Notes: generated from the sequence alone by a model not told the origin. A stretch of 64,000 nt of DNA from Dethiosulfatibacter aminovorans DSM 17477 (GCF_900142005.1 NZ_FQZL01000005.1:1-64000); one strand, 5' to 3'. Shown: positions 17,508 through 26,973, numbered from the stretch's first letter. A program made the numbers and translations.

Positions 17508-18545
17508 TCAATGAGACAGCACTTCTGTCCAGACTCTGTCGTATGCTTCTATCTTGTCGCCAAGGTCTCTGAACATTTCCACCCTGTCAAGGATTTCGGC
17601 TGAAGGGTTGAAGCCCGGATTGTCGAAAAGGAATTCTTCTACTTCATTTACAGCCTCGTCGTGGACTGTTGAGTACCATACGTAGTCTATGTTTCTTAGT
17701 GTTGTTTCCTTCCTGCAGAGGAAGTCTATGAACTTTTCGGCTTCTTCAACATTCTTGGCATTTGAAGGCATGAACATTGCATCAACCCAGATGTTTGATC
17801 CTTCCTTGGGAACATAGTAATTGAGCTTTTCGTTTTCACCCATTGCGGCAACAGCCTCTCCCGACCACAGAAGTGCTATGGCAGCCTCGTCTCCTATCAT
17901 CATGTCCCTTACCTCGTCTACTACATAGGCCATTACAAGGGGCTTTTGCTGGATGAGAAGGTCCCTGGCTTCTTCAAGCTCTCCCTCGTCAAGGGTATTC
18001 AGGGAATATCCAAGTTTCTTGAGGGCTGCTGCAAGGGAATCTCTCTGGCTGTCCATCATCAGAATCTGACCAGAGTATTTTTCATCCCATAGAAGGTCCC
18101 AGCTGTCGGGAGTTCCTTCAACCACTTCTGTGTTGTAGAGTATTCCTAGGGTCCCCCAGAAATAAGGTACGGTATACTTGCCATCCGGATCGTAAGGCTG
18201 CTTCTTGAATTCTTCCATTATATACTGATAGTTTGGAATATTGTCGTAGTTTATCTCGTTGACCATGCCCTCGTTTATGAGTCTTTCTATCATATAGTCA
18301 CTGGATATTATGAGGTCGAAATCGGTGGCTCCAGCCTTCACTTTGGTGTACATGTCCTCAGGGGTTGGGTATATCTCGTAGTTCACCTCTATGCCGTATT
18401 CTTCTTCGAATTCATCAAGAAGGTCCATATCTATGTATTCGCCATAGTTGAATACGTTGAGAACAGGCTTTTCTTCCTGGGCACATCCTGCCGATAAGGC
18501 TAGAATAAATGCCAAAACAAGCAAAACAGATATTCTTCTTTTCAT
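17508..18545 (-). CDS. potD: Spermidine/putrescine ABC transporter substrate-binding lipoprotein
   Basis: 345 residues. An N-terminal lipoprotein signal with lipobox LSAGC (Cys at about 21) is followed by mature sequence starting NVFNYGEYIDMDLLDEF, the PotD/PotF hallmark. Conserved polyamine-pocket segments are seen (DLIISSDYMIERLI; YFWGTLGILYNTEVV). It is anchored to the outer face of the membrane and delivers polyamines to PotBC. It is the last gene of the potA-potB-potC-potD operon read leftward; its start directly abuts the potC stop. Confidence 0.94.
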   Translation of the reverse strand: MKRRISVLLVLAFILALSAGCAQEEKPVLNVFNYGEYIDMDLLDEFEEEYGIEVNYEIYPTPEDMYTKVKAGATDFDLIISSDYMIERLINEGMVNEINYDNIPNYQYIMEEFKKQPYDPDGKYTVPYFWGTLGILYNTEVVEGTPDSWDLLWDEKYSGQILMMDSQRDSLAAALKKLGYSLNTLDEGELEEARDLLIQQKPLVMAYVVDEVRDMMIGDEAAIALLWSGEAVAAMGENEKLNYYVPKEGSNIWVDAMFMPSNAKNVEEAEKFIDFLCRKETTLRNIDYVWYSTVHDEAVNEVEEFLFDNPGFNPSAEILDRVEMFRDLGDKIEAYDRVWTEVLSH

Positions 18546-19331
18546 TTAATCCTCCCTCGATTCATATTGATTTTTTGTTCTTTTGTTTATAATCAAAAGC
18601 AAACTCAGGACGAAGCCGAGCATTATGGTTGATAATGCATTGATTGTCGGCTTCACGCCTCTTCTTGCCATCGAATATACGACTATGGACAAATTTGTCA
18701 CTCCGGAGCCCGTGGTGAAGAAGCTTATTACGAAGTCGTCCACTGACATGGTGAAGGCTATCAGGAAACCTGTTATTATTCCGGGCATTATTTGCGGTAC
18801 AATTATCTTCCTTAACGCGTAGAAAGGTGTTGCACCAAGGTCCATGGCAGCCTCGGCCAGGTGCCGGTCCATCCCCTTCAGCTTGGGCAGCACGGCCAGT
18901 ATGACGAAGGGAATGTCGAAGGTTATGTGTGAAAGCAGCATTGACATGAATCCCAGTTTCATGTTCACCGACAGATAGAGTATCATGAGGGAAAGTCCCG
19001 TTACGATGTCTGGATTTACAACCGGAATATAATTTATATTCAAGAGGATGTTCCTGGACCTCTTTCTCATGCTGAATATCCCTATTGCGGATATTGTCCC
19101 CGCAATTGTTGAGATGGTAGCTGCCAGTACTGCGATTACCAATGTGTAGTACAGGGCCGTCTTGATGTCCCTGTCCTTGAGAAGCTCCCCGTACCATTTC
19201 AGTGTGAAGCCTCCCCATGACCCCCTGGAAGTGGAGTCGTTGAAGGAATACACCACCAGTACGGCTATAGGGGCATAGAGGAACAAGAAGACCAATGTCA
19301 TGTAGATCCTGTTGAGATGCTTTCTTACCAC
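18546..19331 (-). CDS. potC: Spermidine/putrescine ABC transporter permease
   Basis: 261 residues with six membrane helices and the inner-membrane component motif EAAMDLGATPFYALRKIIVPQI. The N-terminal FLFLYAPIAVLVVYSFNDS is typical of PotC. GTG at 19331 is the best start, with AAGGAGGCGG upstream; it overlaps the end of potB by 7 bases, indicating translational coupling. Confidence 0.94.
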   Translation of the reverse strand: MVRKHLNRIYMTLVFLFLYAPIAVLVVYSFNDSTSRGSWGGFTLKWYGELLKDRDIKTALYYTLVIAVLAATISTIAGTISAIGIFSMRKRSRNILLNINYIPVVNPDIVTGLSLMILYLSVNMKLGFMSMLLSHITFDIPFVILAVLPKLKGMDRHLAEAAMDLGATPFYALRKIIVPQIMPGIITGFLIAFTMSVDDFVISFFTTGSGVTNLSIVVYSMARRGVKPTINALSTIMLGFVLSLLLIINKRTKNQYESRED

Positions 19332-20167
19332 AGTCCACCGCCTCCTTCCTTGTCGACATCAAACCGGTTCATGACGGACATTGAAAGCAGTATTATAATC
19401 ATCATTATTATGGCTACGGCGGAACCGAAGTTCCAGTTTCCCGTCACGAGGAACAGCTTTTCGATGAGTGTACCTATGAGAGCCTTCTTGTTGCCGCCCA
19501 GCAGTCTCGGGATTACAAAGGAGCTTACTGCAGGCATGAATACCATGACTATGCCAGATATGACTCCGGGCATGCTTAAAGGCAGTATTACCTTGAAAAA
19601 TGTCCTCCTTGAATCCGCACCCAGGTCGTAGGCTGCTTCTATGATTCCCCTGTCCATCCTGTTGAGGACCGTGTATATGGGCAGAACCATGAATGGAAGG
19701 AAGTTGTAGACCATACCTATTATTATGGCTCTGTTGTTGTAGAGGAGGTTCGCCTTAGGCAGTCCTATCATGTTGAAAAAGTTGTTTATGAGTCCGTTGT
19801 TGCCGAGGATCGTCATCCAGGAATATGTCCTCAGAAGCATGTTCATCCACATGGGCAGTATGAATAGCATGAGGATGGTGTTCCTGAATTTTTCAGGCAT
19901 GTTTGCTATCAGATAAGCCACGGGATATCCTATTGCAAGGCAAAGGACCGTTGATATCAGTGCAAGGGCAAGTGATCTGCCAAGGACCTCCAGATAAAGG
20001 GGGTCGAAGAATGTACTGTAGTGGTCCAGTGTGAAGCTTAGAGTCTTTATGTTGTTGACTTCCTTTACCGTTATGCTGTAGAGGAAAACCAGAATGACGG
20101 GAAGAATTATAAACAGGGCCATCCATATGGTGTAGGGATAGGCCAGATATTTTTGTCTAGATTTCAT
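19325..20167 (-). CDS. potB: Spermidine/putrescine ABC transporter permease
   Basis: 280 residues, six helices, with EAAYDLGADSRRTFFKVILPLSMPG as the coupling motif that contacts PotA. The N-terminus YPYTIWMALFIILPVILVFLYS is typical of PotB. It starts with ATG at 20167, two bases after the potA stop, and is followed by potC with a 7-base overlap. Confidence 0.94.
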   Translation of the reverse strand: MKSRQKYLAYPYTIWMALFIILPVILVFLYSITVKEVNNIKTLSFTLDHYSTFFDPLYLEVLGRSLALALISTVLCLAIGYPVAYLIANMPEKFRNTILMLFILPMWMNMLLRTYSWMTILGNNGLINNFFNMIGLPKANLLYNNRAIIIGMVYNFLPFMVLPIYTVLNRMDRGIIEAAYDLGADSRRTFFKVILPLSMPGVISGIVMVFMPAVSSFVIPRLLGGNKKALIGTLIEKLFLVTGNWNFGSAVAIIMMIIILLSMSVMNRFDVDKEGGGGLW

Positions 20168-20169
20168 TA

Positions 20170-21219
20170 CTACCCTCCGGAAATTGCCTGCTTCTTCATT
20201 ATATGTATGTCTTCAGGCGTGAACTTTATTCCTGCTTCAGTGCCCGGCTCGGACTTCAAGGTACTCTGTACCATGAGCTCGACATCATCCACTTGAATAA
20301 TCATCTCGTAGTGAACGCCCTTGAATATGGCGGATGTTACCGTACCACTGAGCATACCTTCCGACTTTTCCGTTATTACAAGGTCCTCGGGCCTCAATAC
20401 GACGTCTATTTCTTCATTCCTTCCGAAGCCGTAGTCGACACATTCGAACTTCCTTCCAAGGAATGTCACCAGATAGTCGTCTTCCATGATTCCCTCAACT
20501 ATGTTGCTCTCGCCAATGAAGTCGGCCACAAAGGCGTTTTCAGGCTCGTTGTATATGTCGACAGGAGTGCCCGTCTGCTGAATCTCGCCGTTGTTCATCA
20601 CAACCACAGTATCGGACATGGTGAGTGCCTCCTCCTGGTCGTGGGTTACATATATGAAGGTGATTCCAACCTCCTTCTGCATGTTCTTCAGCTCCAGCTG
20701 CATTTCCTTCCTGAGCTTGAGGTCCAGTGCTCCCAGAGGCTCGTCGAGGAGAAGGACCTTGGGCTTGTTTACAAGTGCCCTTGCTATGGCAATTCTCTGC
20801 TGCTGGCCACCTGACAATGATTCTATATCCCTTTTTTCGAAGCCTGAAAGTCCCACCAGCTTGAGCATTCCGGAAACATCTTCCCTGATCTTCTTCTCAC
20901 CGAATTTCTTTATCCTAAGCCCGAAGGCTATGTTTTCATATACATTGAGATGAGGGAATAGTGCGTATTTCTGAAATACTGTATTTATCTGCCTCTTGTG
21001 GGGAGGCAGGTCGTTTATGACTTTACCGTTGAAGAAAACCTCTCCTTCGGACGGGCTTTCAAATCCACCTATTATCCTCAGCATGGTTGTCTTGCCGCAT
21101 CCGCTGGGGCCCAGCAGGGTGACGAATTCATTCTCTTTTACACATAGGTTTATTCGGTCAAGGACTCTAATGTGGTAGTCCTTGGATATGCCCTTGAGTT
21201 CAATAATATTTTTGCTCAT
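20170..21219 (-). CDS. potA: Spermidine/putrescine ABC transporter ATP-binding protein
   Basis: 349 residues. Walker [11 protein letters not shown]-loop, signature [15 protein letters not shown], Walker [13 protein letters not shown] and the H-loop THDQEEAL are intact, with a C-terminal TOBE domain from about 275. The start is ATG at 21219 ([10 protein letters not shown]), placed by GGAGGAG seven bases upstream, rather than an ATG 18 bases earlier. It is the first gene of the pot operon, preceded by a recognisable promoter. Confidence 0.95.
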   Translation of the reverse strand: MSKNIIELKGISKDYHIRVLDRINLCVKENEFVTLLGPSGCGKTTMLRIIGGFESPSEGEVFFNGKVINDLPPHKRQINTVFQKYALFPHLNVYENIAFGLRIKKFGEKKIREDVSGMLKLVGLSGFEKRDIESLSGGQQQRIAIARALVNKPKVLLLDEPLGALDLKLRKEMQLELKNMQKEVGITFIYVTHDQEEALTMSDTVVVMNNGEIQQTGTPVDIYNEPENAFVADFIGESNIVEGIMEDDYLVTFLGRKFECVDYGFGRNEEIDVVLRPEDLVITEKSEGMLSGTVTSAIFKGVHYEMIIQVDDVELMVQSTLKSEPGTEAGIKFTPEDIHIMKKQAISGG

Positions 21220-21263
21220 CGCTCCTCCAGTGAACATGTTTGCTGAAAATCCCCTTCATTATT

Positions 21264-21292
21264 ATTATAAATCCATACAACTGAAAACACAA
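21264..21292 (-). promoter_or_regulatory. Probable promoter of the pot operon
   Basis: Read leftward: TTGTGT (21287-21292), 17-bp spacer, TATAAT (21264-21269), 45 bases before the potA start. Confidence 0.55.
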
Positions 21293-21416
21293 ATATATTG
21301 AATGTTATGCCTGCCATTATCAAACTTTCACTATTTCAACAACCGGGCCAAGACGAATAATGATTTTCAACTTCCTTTTACTTGATGTATAATGGTTGTA
21401 TAAGGGAGGCGATTTC

Positions 21417-23204
21417 ATGAAGCTTTACAATAGATTTAAAACAAGTGCAGAGGGATTTTCAAGGGCTTTTTCAAGATTTCCCCTGACGGCTCTTTTTCTT
21501 GTCGCTATAGTGGTTTTGGACGGCATGATGATCAATGATTATGACCTTGATTTTGAGAAGTATCTGGCTACCTTTGCTGTCGGTGCTTGTCTCAGCATGG
21601 TGTTCCAGATGGCTTATGAAAGATTCTGTACCAGGCTTGCTGCCAGGATCATGTTTATGGTCATTGCAATTCTGCTGACTCTCGGATATTATCTTACAGT
21701 CATGAACCTTTCTGAATTCAGTGAGGAGATTGGCGTCAAGACGATGGTTGTGATTTTCGGTCTCTTAATAGGATTTCTTTGGGTGCCGTCAATAAGGAGC
21801 AGGATTTCATTCAATGAAAGCTTCATGGCAGGATTCAAGGCTTTCTTCATAGCCTTATTCTTTTCAGGTGTATTGATGGCAGGTCTTTCAATGATTTACG
21901 GTGCAACGGACCAGCTGCTCTTTGACGTGTCCGAGAAGATATATCCACATACCGCAAACATTGTATTCGTTCTTTTTGCCGCAATGTATTTCCTTTCACT
22001 GACACCCAAGTATCCTGGAATCAAGGAACTTGCTTCCGGTGAGGAGGAACTGAAATCAATAGAGGCTGATGTGTCGAAATTCACATTCTGTCCAAAATAT
22101 CTTGAGATACTCATATCCTATATAATAGTTCCCCTGTCAATGGTGTTTACAGTGATACTACTCTTGTACATAGTCAGGAACATCGGTGGAGTCTTCTGGG
22201 AGGACGACCTCCTCGAGCCCATGCTTGTATCGTATATTGTTGTGGTCATACTATTATATATTCTTGCTAGCAGACTTGAAAACCAGCTGGCATCAGTGTT
22301 CAGGAAGGTGTTTCCCAAGGTTCTTCTGCCAATAGTTCTTTTTCAGACAGTCAATTCATTCCTGCGTATAGGCAGCTACGGCCTTACCTATGGGAGGTAC
22401 TATGTCATACTGTTCGGCATATTCGCCTTCATATCCGGTCTTGTGTTCACATTCAGATCTGTTGAAAAGAACGGCTTGGTTCCCATGGTTCTCATAATAT
22501 GCATAGCCATATCCGTGGTTCCTCCAGTGGATGCATTCACTGTAAGCAGGACAAGCCAGATAAGGATGTTCAAGAATGTGCTGGTCAACAATGGCATGCT
22601 TAAGGACGGTGAAATAGTGGCCAATCCGGAGATCGACGAGGAGGAAAAGGAGAAAATATCAGAGATCACTGAATATTTGTACCATATGGACTATACGGAT
22701 GACATTGAATGGCTGCCTGAGGATTTCGAGTATTATGAGGACTTCAATGATGTTTTCGGATTTTCACCCTACGAGAAGATGGATAGGGGAGATGAAAACG
22801 AGCTGCACATCTGGACTGATATGAATATTGTAGATATAAGCGGATACGACTTTTTCATTCAAACCCATATGGGATTCTTTGAAGACGGCAAGAATGACAG
22901 TGATGAGCATGAGTTTGAAAAGGATGGAAAAAGCTTCAGCATAAGCCAGTCTTATACCGATGATGATGTCAGGATTTCACTGTACGATTCAGCCGGAAGG
23001 GAAATGGTCAGTCTCTGGGGCAGGGACATACTTGATGAATTCGAAGACTATGAAGGCTATGTTGAACTTGGATTGGATGAGGTATATGCAATTGCTGAAA
23101 ACGACCAGTGCGCCCTTAAGGCATATATTCAGCGTATTGATATCTACGACAGGGAAAACCCGCATTTCGATGTCGACATGTATCTGTTGGTGAAGATAAA
23201 GTAA
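21417..23204 (+). CDS. DUF4153 domain-containing membrane protein
   Basis: 595 residues. The N-terminal two thirds have about ten membrane helices typical of DUF4153 (AVGACLSMVFQMAYERF; FLWVPSIRSRISFNESFMAGFKAFF); the last 190 residues form a soluble, very acidic tail (DEEEKEKISEITEYLYHMDY). The ATG at 21417 follows AAGGGAGG. The function of DUF4153 proteins is not established. The gene is monocistronic, divergent from potA, and ends at a strong terminator. Confidence 0.82.
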   Translation: MKLYNRFKTSAEGFSRAFSRFPLTALFLVAIVVLDGMMINDYDLDFEKYLATFAVGACLSMVFQMAYERFCTRLAARIMFMVIAILLTLGYYLTVMNLSEFSEEIGVKTMVVIFGLLIGFLWVPSIRSRISFNESFMAGFKAFFIALFFSGVLMAGLSMIYGATDQLLFDVSEKIYPHTANIVFVLFAAMYFLSLTPKYPGIKELASGEEELKSIEADVSKFTFCPKYLEILISYIIVPLSMVFTVILLLYIVRNIGGVFWEDDLLEPMLVSYIVVVILLYILASRLENQLASVFRKVFPKVLLPIVLFQTVNSFLRIGSYGLTYGRYYVILFGIFAFISGLVFTFRSVEKNGLVPMVLIICIAISVVPPVDAFTVSRTSQIRMFKNVLVNNGMLKDGEIVANPEIDEEEKEKISEITEYLYHMDYTDDIEWLPEDFEYYEDFNDVFGFSPYEKMDRGDENELHIWTDMNIVDISGYDFFIQTHMGFFEDGKNDSDEHEFEKDGKSFSISQSYTDDDVRISLYDSAGREMVSLWGRDILDEFEDYEGYVELGLDEVYAIAENDQCALKAYIQRIDIYDRENPHFDVDMYLLVKIK

Positions 23205-23244
23205 AATGGATTCAAGATTATTACAAGAAAAGTTTGACTTATAT

Positions 23245-23272
23245 AGGAATCTGCTCGAAGCAGATTCCTTTT
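23245..23272 (+). terminator. Intrinsic terminator after the DUF4153 gene
   Basis: Perfect 11-bp stem AGGAATCTGCT (23245-23255) / AGCAGATTCCT (23259-23269), loop CGA, then TTTT. Confidence 0.85.
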
Positions 23273-23299
23273 GCATTTAAACTGTATTTTGTGTATTCT
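23271..23299 (+). promoter_or_regulatory. Probable sigma-A promoter of the first sigma-54 activator gene
   Basis: TTGCAT (23271-23276), 17-bp spacer, TATTCT (23294-23299), starting directly in the tail of the preceding terminator. Confidence 0.45.
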
Positions 23300-23341
23300 A
23301 TAGTTGTTGAATATTTGGGGATTTGTGTCTGGAGGTATGAT

Positions 23342-25027
23342 ATGGCTGTAATAGACTGCATTTGCATGAGCGAGGGAAGAACAAAACTTATTAGGTGCTT
23401 CGGCTTCACTGAAGAAGGCGGGGAGATAATCAACCATATAGATATAGTAGAGAAAGGCGGTCTCGATTTTCTTGAAAACATGGGAGCAACAGATTCCGGA
23501 AATGTAGAGATAGTAGGGAAGACATATGGCTATCAATGGATATATCTTCCGGATCTTGGCAGCTGCCTCGTGCTGAGCAGGGAGGCCTTCATGAAGAAAC
23601 TGTATGAGGAGTTCATGGACAGCATGGATGAAGGGGTGCAGATATACGACAAGAGCGGCTTCACCCTCTATATTAACAGGATGAGTGAGGAAATAGAGGG
23701 TATAAGCAGAGATGAATTCCTCAACAAGCATCTTCTTGACCTTTATGCCTTTGACGAGAATCAAAGAAGTGAAAGTACAATACTTTCAACATTGAGGCAC
23801 AAGGAGCCCATACTGAACAGATGCGACAAGTATGTCACCGGCAAGGGGAAGACATTGACCACCATAAATACTGCAAAGCCATTGTTTATGGGTGGTGAAA
23901 TAGAAGGGGCGGCACTGTTCGAGAACGACTTCAAGACGTTGAACAGGAAATATGACCTGTCTTACCATCTGAAGAGATATATCGACAAGGCTGAAAGCAA
24001 CAATCCTTTTAATCTATACAGTTTTTCCGACATAGTCTACAAGTCAAGAAAGATGGACAGAATGATAAATCTTGCCAAGAAGGTTGCCTTCAACAAGGCC
24101 AACATCCTCATTTGCGGAGATACCGGAACGGGAAAGGAATTGATTGCCCAGGCCATACATACCTATGGCGACAGGAAGTCCTCTCCTCAGAAACCCTTTG
24201 TTTCCGTCAACTGCAGCGCAGTGCCTGAAAACCTGGCGGAAAGCCTCTTCTTTGGTACAGTGAAGGGATCATTTACGGGAAGCATCGATTCGAGAGGGTA
24301 TTTCGAGCAGGCAAATGGCGGAACACTGTTTCTTGACGAGGTGAATTCCATGAGTCTGGACCTCCAGAAGAAGCTTTTGAGAGCCCTTCAGGAGAAGGTG
24401 TTCAGGAAGGTCGGAAGTGAAAAATACGAAAAGTGCAATATAAGGATAATAGCCAGCACAAACGAGCCCCTTGAGGATCTTATAGGCAAGGGGCTAATGA
24501 GAAAGGATTTCTATTTCAGGATTTCTACAGTGGTCCTGGAAGTGCCCAGCCTGTCTGAAAGGATGGATGATCTGGACATACTCGTTGACAGGTTCATAGA
24601 CAAGTACAACAGTATATATGGCTTGAAGGCCAAGGGGATGAGCAATAAGGCTCTTGACGTGTTGAGGGTTTATGAATGGCCTGGAAATGTGAGGGAGCTT
24701 CAGCATGTTGTGGAGTATTGCTTCAATATTGCTTCAAAGGATGTTGTTCTCTTTGACAGGGAGCATCTTCCCGAATATCTTTTAAGGACCTTCAAAAAAT
24801 TTGTTCTGCAGCCGGAAGAGGGTGAAGATGAAGCAACTGAAGGTGAAGACATGGGATTTGTTTCAATGGAGGAAGATGATGATCTTCAGTCGGCAATGGA
24901 AAAATATGAGAAGTCAATAATAATGAAGATACTTGAAGAATATGGTGGAAATGTAACGAAAACAGCGGAAAGGCTTAACATAAGAAGACAGAGTCTTCAA
25001 TACAGGATGAAGAAGTACAATATATAG
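23342..25027 (+). CDS. Sigma-54-dependent activator (PAS, AAA+, Fis-type HTH)
   Basis: 561 residues. The ATG at 23342 (MAVIDCICMS) follows GGAGGT at 23331-23336. An N-terminal region of about 90 residues is followed by a PAS domain at about 95-205 (GVQIYDKSGFTLYINRMSEE), as in RocR/BkdR-type regulators. The AAA+ domain has Walker A GDTGTGKE at about 259-266, and the sigma-54-contact loop reads GSFTGS at 309-314 instead of GAFTGA. The R-finger region and GNVREL motif follow. The C-terminal Fis-type helix-turn-helix is NVTKTAERLNIRRQSLQYRM. It lies directly upstream of the BCCT gene, which has a -24/-12 promoter and phased binding sites, so it very likely activates that promoter. Confidence 0.93.
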   Translation: MAVIDCICMSEGRTKLIRCFGFTEEGGEIINHIDIVEKGGLDFLENMGATDSGNVEIVGKTYGYQWIYLPDLGSCLVLSREAFMKKLYEEFMDSMDEGVQIYDKSGFTLYINRMSEEIEGISRDEFLNKHLLDLYAFDENQRSESTILSTLRHKEPILNRCDKYVTGKGKTLTTINTAKPLFMGGEIEGAALFENDFKTLNRKYDLSYHLKRYIDKAESNNPFNLYSFSDIVYKSRKMDRMINLAKKVAFNKANILICGDTGTGKELIAQAIHTYGDRKSSPQKPFVSVNCSAVPENLAESLFFGTVKGSFTGSIDSRGYFEQANGGTLFLDEVNSMSLDLQKKLLRALQEKVFRKVGSEKYEKCNIRIIASTNEPLEDLIGKGLMRKDFYFRISTVVLEVPSLSERMDDLDILVDRFIDKYNSIYGLKAKGMSNKALDVLRVYEWPGNVRELQHVVEYCFNIASKDVVLFDREHLPEYLLRTFKKFVLQPEEGEDEATEGEDMGFVSMEEDDDLQSAMEKYEKSIIMKILEEYGGNVTKTAERLNIRRQSLQYRMKKYNI

Positions 25028-25056
25028 ACGGCAAACAGGTGGTGCGGGAAATTGGT

Positions 25057-25115
25057 GCATATTCATTTGGCATAATAGCATACTCATTTGGCACTATACT
25101 GCCAAATGAGTATGC
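25057..25115 (+). promoter_or_regulatory. Three-copy upstream activator sequence
   Basis: The 16-mer GCATAYTCATTTGGCA occurs at 25057-25072 and 25078-25093 (direct repeat, 21 bp apart) and inverted at 25100-25115. The last two form a 16-bp-arm palindrome that extends into AATA/TATT. Sites are about two helical turns apart and lie 120-180 bp upstream of the -24/-12 promoter, the normal place for an enhancer bound by a Fis-type activator. Confidence 0.8.
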
Positions 25116-25235
25116 TATTTATGCAAAAAGGTTTTTTCGAGATAAATAGTGAATAGGTGGGTATGGAAGGTGAAAGTATTGAAAAATGAAGGAAAACATG
25201 AAATAAACAATAAACGCAGGGAGGTAAAACGTTTT

Positions 25236-25251
25236 TGGCATGATTATTGCT
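25236..25251 (+). promoter_or_regulatory. Sigma-54 (-24/-12) promoter of the BCCT gene
   Basis: TGGCATGATTATTGCT matches the consensus TGGCACG-N4-TTGCW, with GG at 25237-25238 and GC at 25249-25250 at the required spacing. It lies 38 bases before the BCCT start codon. Confidence 0.88.
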
Positions 25252-25288
25252 CTATATCATGGCAAGAAAATATATCAGGAGGAAACAG

Positions 25289-26845
25289 ATGAACAAATTC
25301 AGAATCAGTCTTATTGCAGTACCAATATTAATATTTGCAATAATAATCGGGTCAAGTATAGTGAACGCAGAGGCGACAGCAACCTTTGTAATGGACGTAT
25401 ACCTGTTCATAGCAAAGTATTTCGGAGCCATAATCCAGGTGACGTGCTTTATATTCCTGGCGGGAGTGATCTATGTGGCGTTCTCAAAGGTTGGGAACAT
25501 CAAGTTCGGCGGAAAGGATGCCAAGCCTGAGCTTTCAACCTGGGCATACTTCACCATAGCCCTCTGTGCGGGAATAGGAACGGGAATCATGTTCTGGGGA
25601 CCGATCGAGCCCCTTTACTTTGCCATGGCGCCTCCGCAGGGAGTTACAATGGCAGCGGGAAGCCCAGAAGCAATACAGTTCGCAATGAACAAGTCCTTCA
25701 TGCACTGGGCATTCACTCCATATGCCCTTTACGCACTGTGCGGACTTTCGGTGGCCTATGCAGTATACAACATGAAGATGCCAAACACAGTATCAAGCGG
25801 TATGACACTTCTTTACGGAGAGAAGTTCACAAGATCGAAATACAAGGATGTAGTTGATGCAATAGCTCTAACGGCAATATGTTCGGGACTTGCAGGAGGT
25901 CTCGGAAACGGACTTATCCAGCTTGGCGCCGGAATCGAGATGATCTCGGGAATTCCATCGGGACCGGTAGTATGGATATCACTGGCGGTATCAATCACTG
26001 TAATATACACGATATCAAGCGTATCGGGTCTTCAGAAGGGAATCAAGTTCCTTTCGGACAAGAACGCATGGATATTCATAGCATTCCTGACGATTACAAT
26101 AGTGGCAGGACCTACGAAATACATAATTGACCTTACGGCACAAAGCTTCGGCCACTACCTTGACAATATCATTTCATCGTCGATATTCACATCTCCGGGA
26201 AACACCGACATGTGGCCTGAATGGTGGGATACCTTCTATCTGGCGGACTGGCTTTCCTTTGCACCCCTTGTAGGACTATTCCTTGCGAGGATAAGCTACG
26301 GAAGGACAATAAGGGAATTCATAATGATAAACCTCATTGCACCTGCGATGTTTGCAGTGGTATGGTTTGGAGCATTCGGAGGATTTGTGCTGGACCTTCA
26401 GTTCGCCGGCAAATTCGACATGTTCAACTACATGATGACTGCGGGATTTGACGGAGTTATGCTGAAAGTTGCCGAGTTCCTTCCTCTTGGAAACATCATC
26501 CAGCCGATCATAATAGTTACGATAATGCTTTCATATGTGACAATGGCTGACTCAATGACATCTTCAATATCAATCATGTCTCTTAAAGACACAAACGTCA
26601 AGGAAGCGCCCATAGCAATAAAGATATTCTGGGGATCCTTGATGGGAGCACTGGCGGTGATCTTCGTTACAGTCGGCGGAATAGACGGAGTAAAGACTCT
26701 GTTGGCAATCTCGGGACTTCCCGTAATGATAGTCATGGTGTTCATGTTCGCCGGAGTAATGAAGAGACTTGTGGTAGACAAGAACTATTCGGTTGATGAG
26801 CTCAAGCCGGGAAAGGAAATCGGACTCAAGAAGGAAGCTGTTTGA
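25289..26845 (+). CDS. BCCT family transporter (betaine/carnitine/choline type), probable ergothioneine uptake
   Basis: 518 residues with 12 helices. The ATG at 25289 follows AGGAGG at 25277-25282. Family signatures are clear: GIGTGIMFWGPIEPLYFA and FLARISYGRTIREFI. The aromatic box that binds trimethylammonium in BetP (FYWAWWISW) reads FYLADWLSF, so only one Trp is kept and an Asp enters, pointing to a changed ligand. The C-terminal tail is short, so it is probably a substrate carrier, not an osmosensor. Strong codon bias (AAC, AAG, TTC, GGA) suggests high induced expression. It is driven by the sigma-54 promoter and followed by the MIO-less lyase; ergothioneine, a betaine, is the likeliest substrate by inference. 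Confidence 0.9.
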   Translation: MNKFRISLIAVPILIFAIIIGSSIVNAEATATFVMDVYLFIAKYFGAIIQVTCFIFLAGVIYVAFSKVGNIKFGGKDAKPELSTWAYFTIALCAGIGTGIMFWGPIEPLYFAMAPPQGVTMAAGSPEAIQFAMNKSFMHWAFTPYALYALCGLSVAYAVYNMKMPNTVSSGMTLLYGEKFTRSKYKDVVDAIALTAICSGLAGGLGNGLIQLGAGIEMISGIPSGPVVWISLAVSITVIYTISSVSGLQKGIKFLSDKNAWIFIAFLTITIVAGPTKYIIDLTAQSFGHYLDNIISSSIFTSPGNTDMWPEWWDTFYLADWLSFAPLVGLFLARISYGRTIREFIMINLIAPAMFAVVWFGAFGGFVLDLQFAGKFDMFNYMMTAGFDGVMLKVAEFLPLGNIIQPIIIVTIMLSYVTMADSMTSSISIMSLKDTNVKEAPIAIKIFWGSLMGALAVIFVTVGGIDGVKTLLAISGLPVMIVMVFMFAGVMKRLVVDKNYSVDELKPGKEIGLKKEAV

Positions 26846-26892
26846 GACATAAATATCATGTCAATAGTAGCTTTGAAGTAGTAAATATGAAG

Positions 26893-26908
26893 TATTTCCC
26901 GGGAAATA
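26893..26908 (+). repeat. 16-bp perfect palindrome in the BCCT-lyase gap
   Basis: TATTTCCCGGGAAATA lies in the 128-base gap between the transporter and lyase genes. It is too short a hairpin with no T-tract to be a terminator; it could be an operator or an RNA processing site. Confidence 0.5.
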
Positions 26909-26973
26909 AAGATACTAAATAATGGCTTCGCATTATGAGGCCGAAGAATAATAAAAAATGAAAGAGGCATAAT

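Noticed and set aside
20203..20814. 203-codon plus-strand frame inside potA
   Set aside because: Antisense to an intact ABC ATPase with all motifs; no independent coding evidence.
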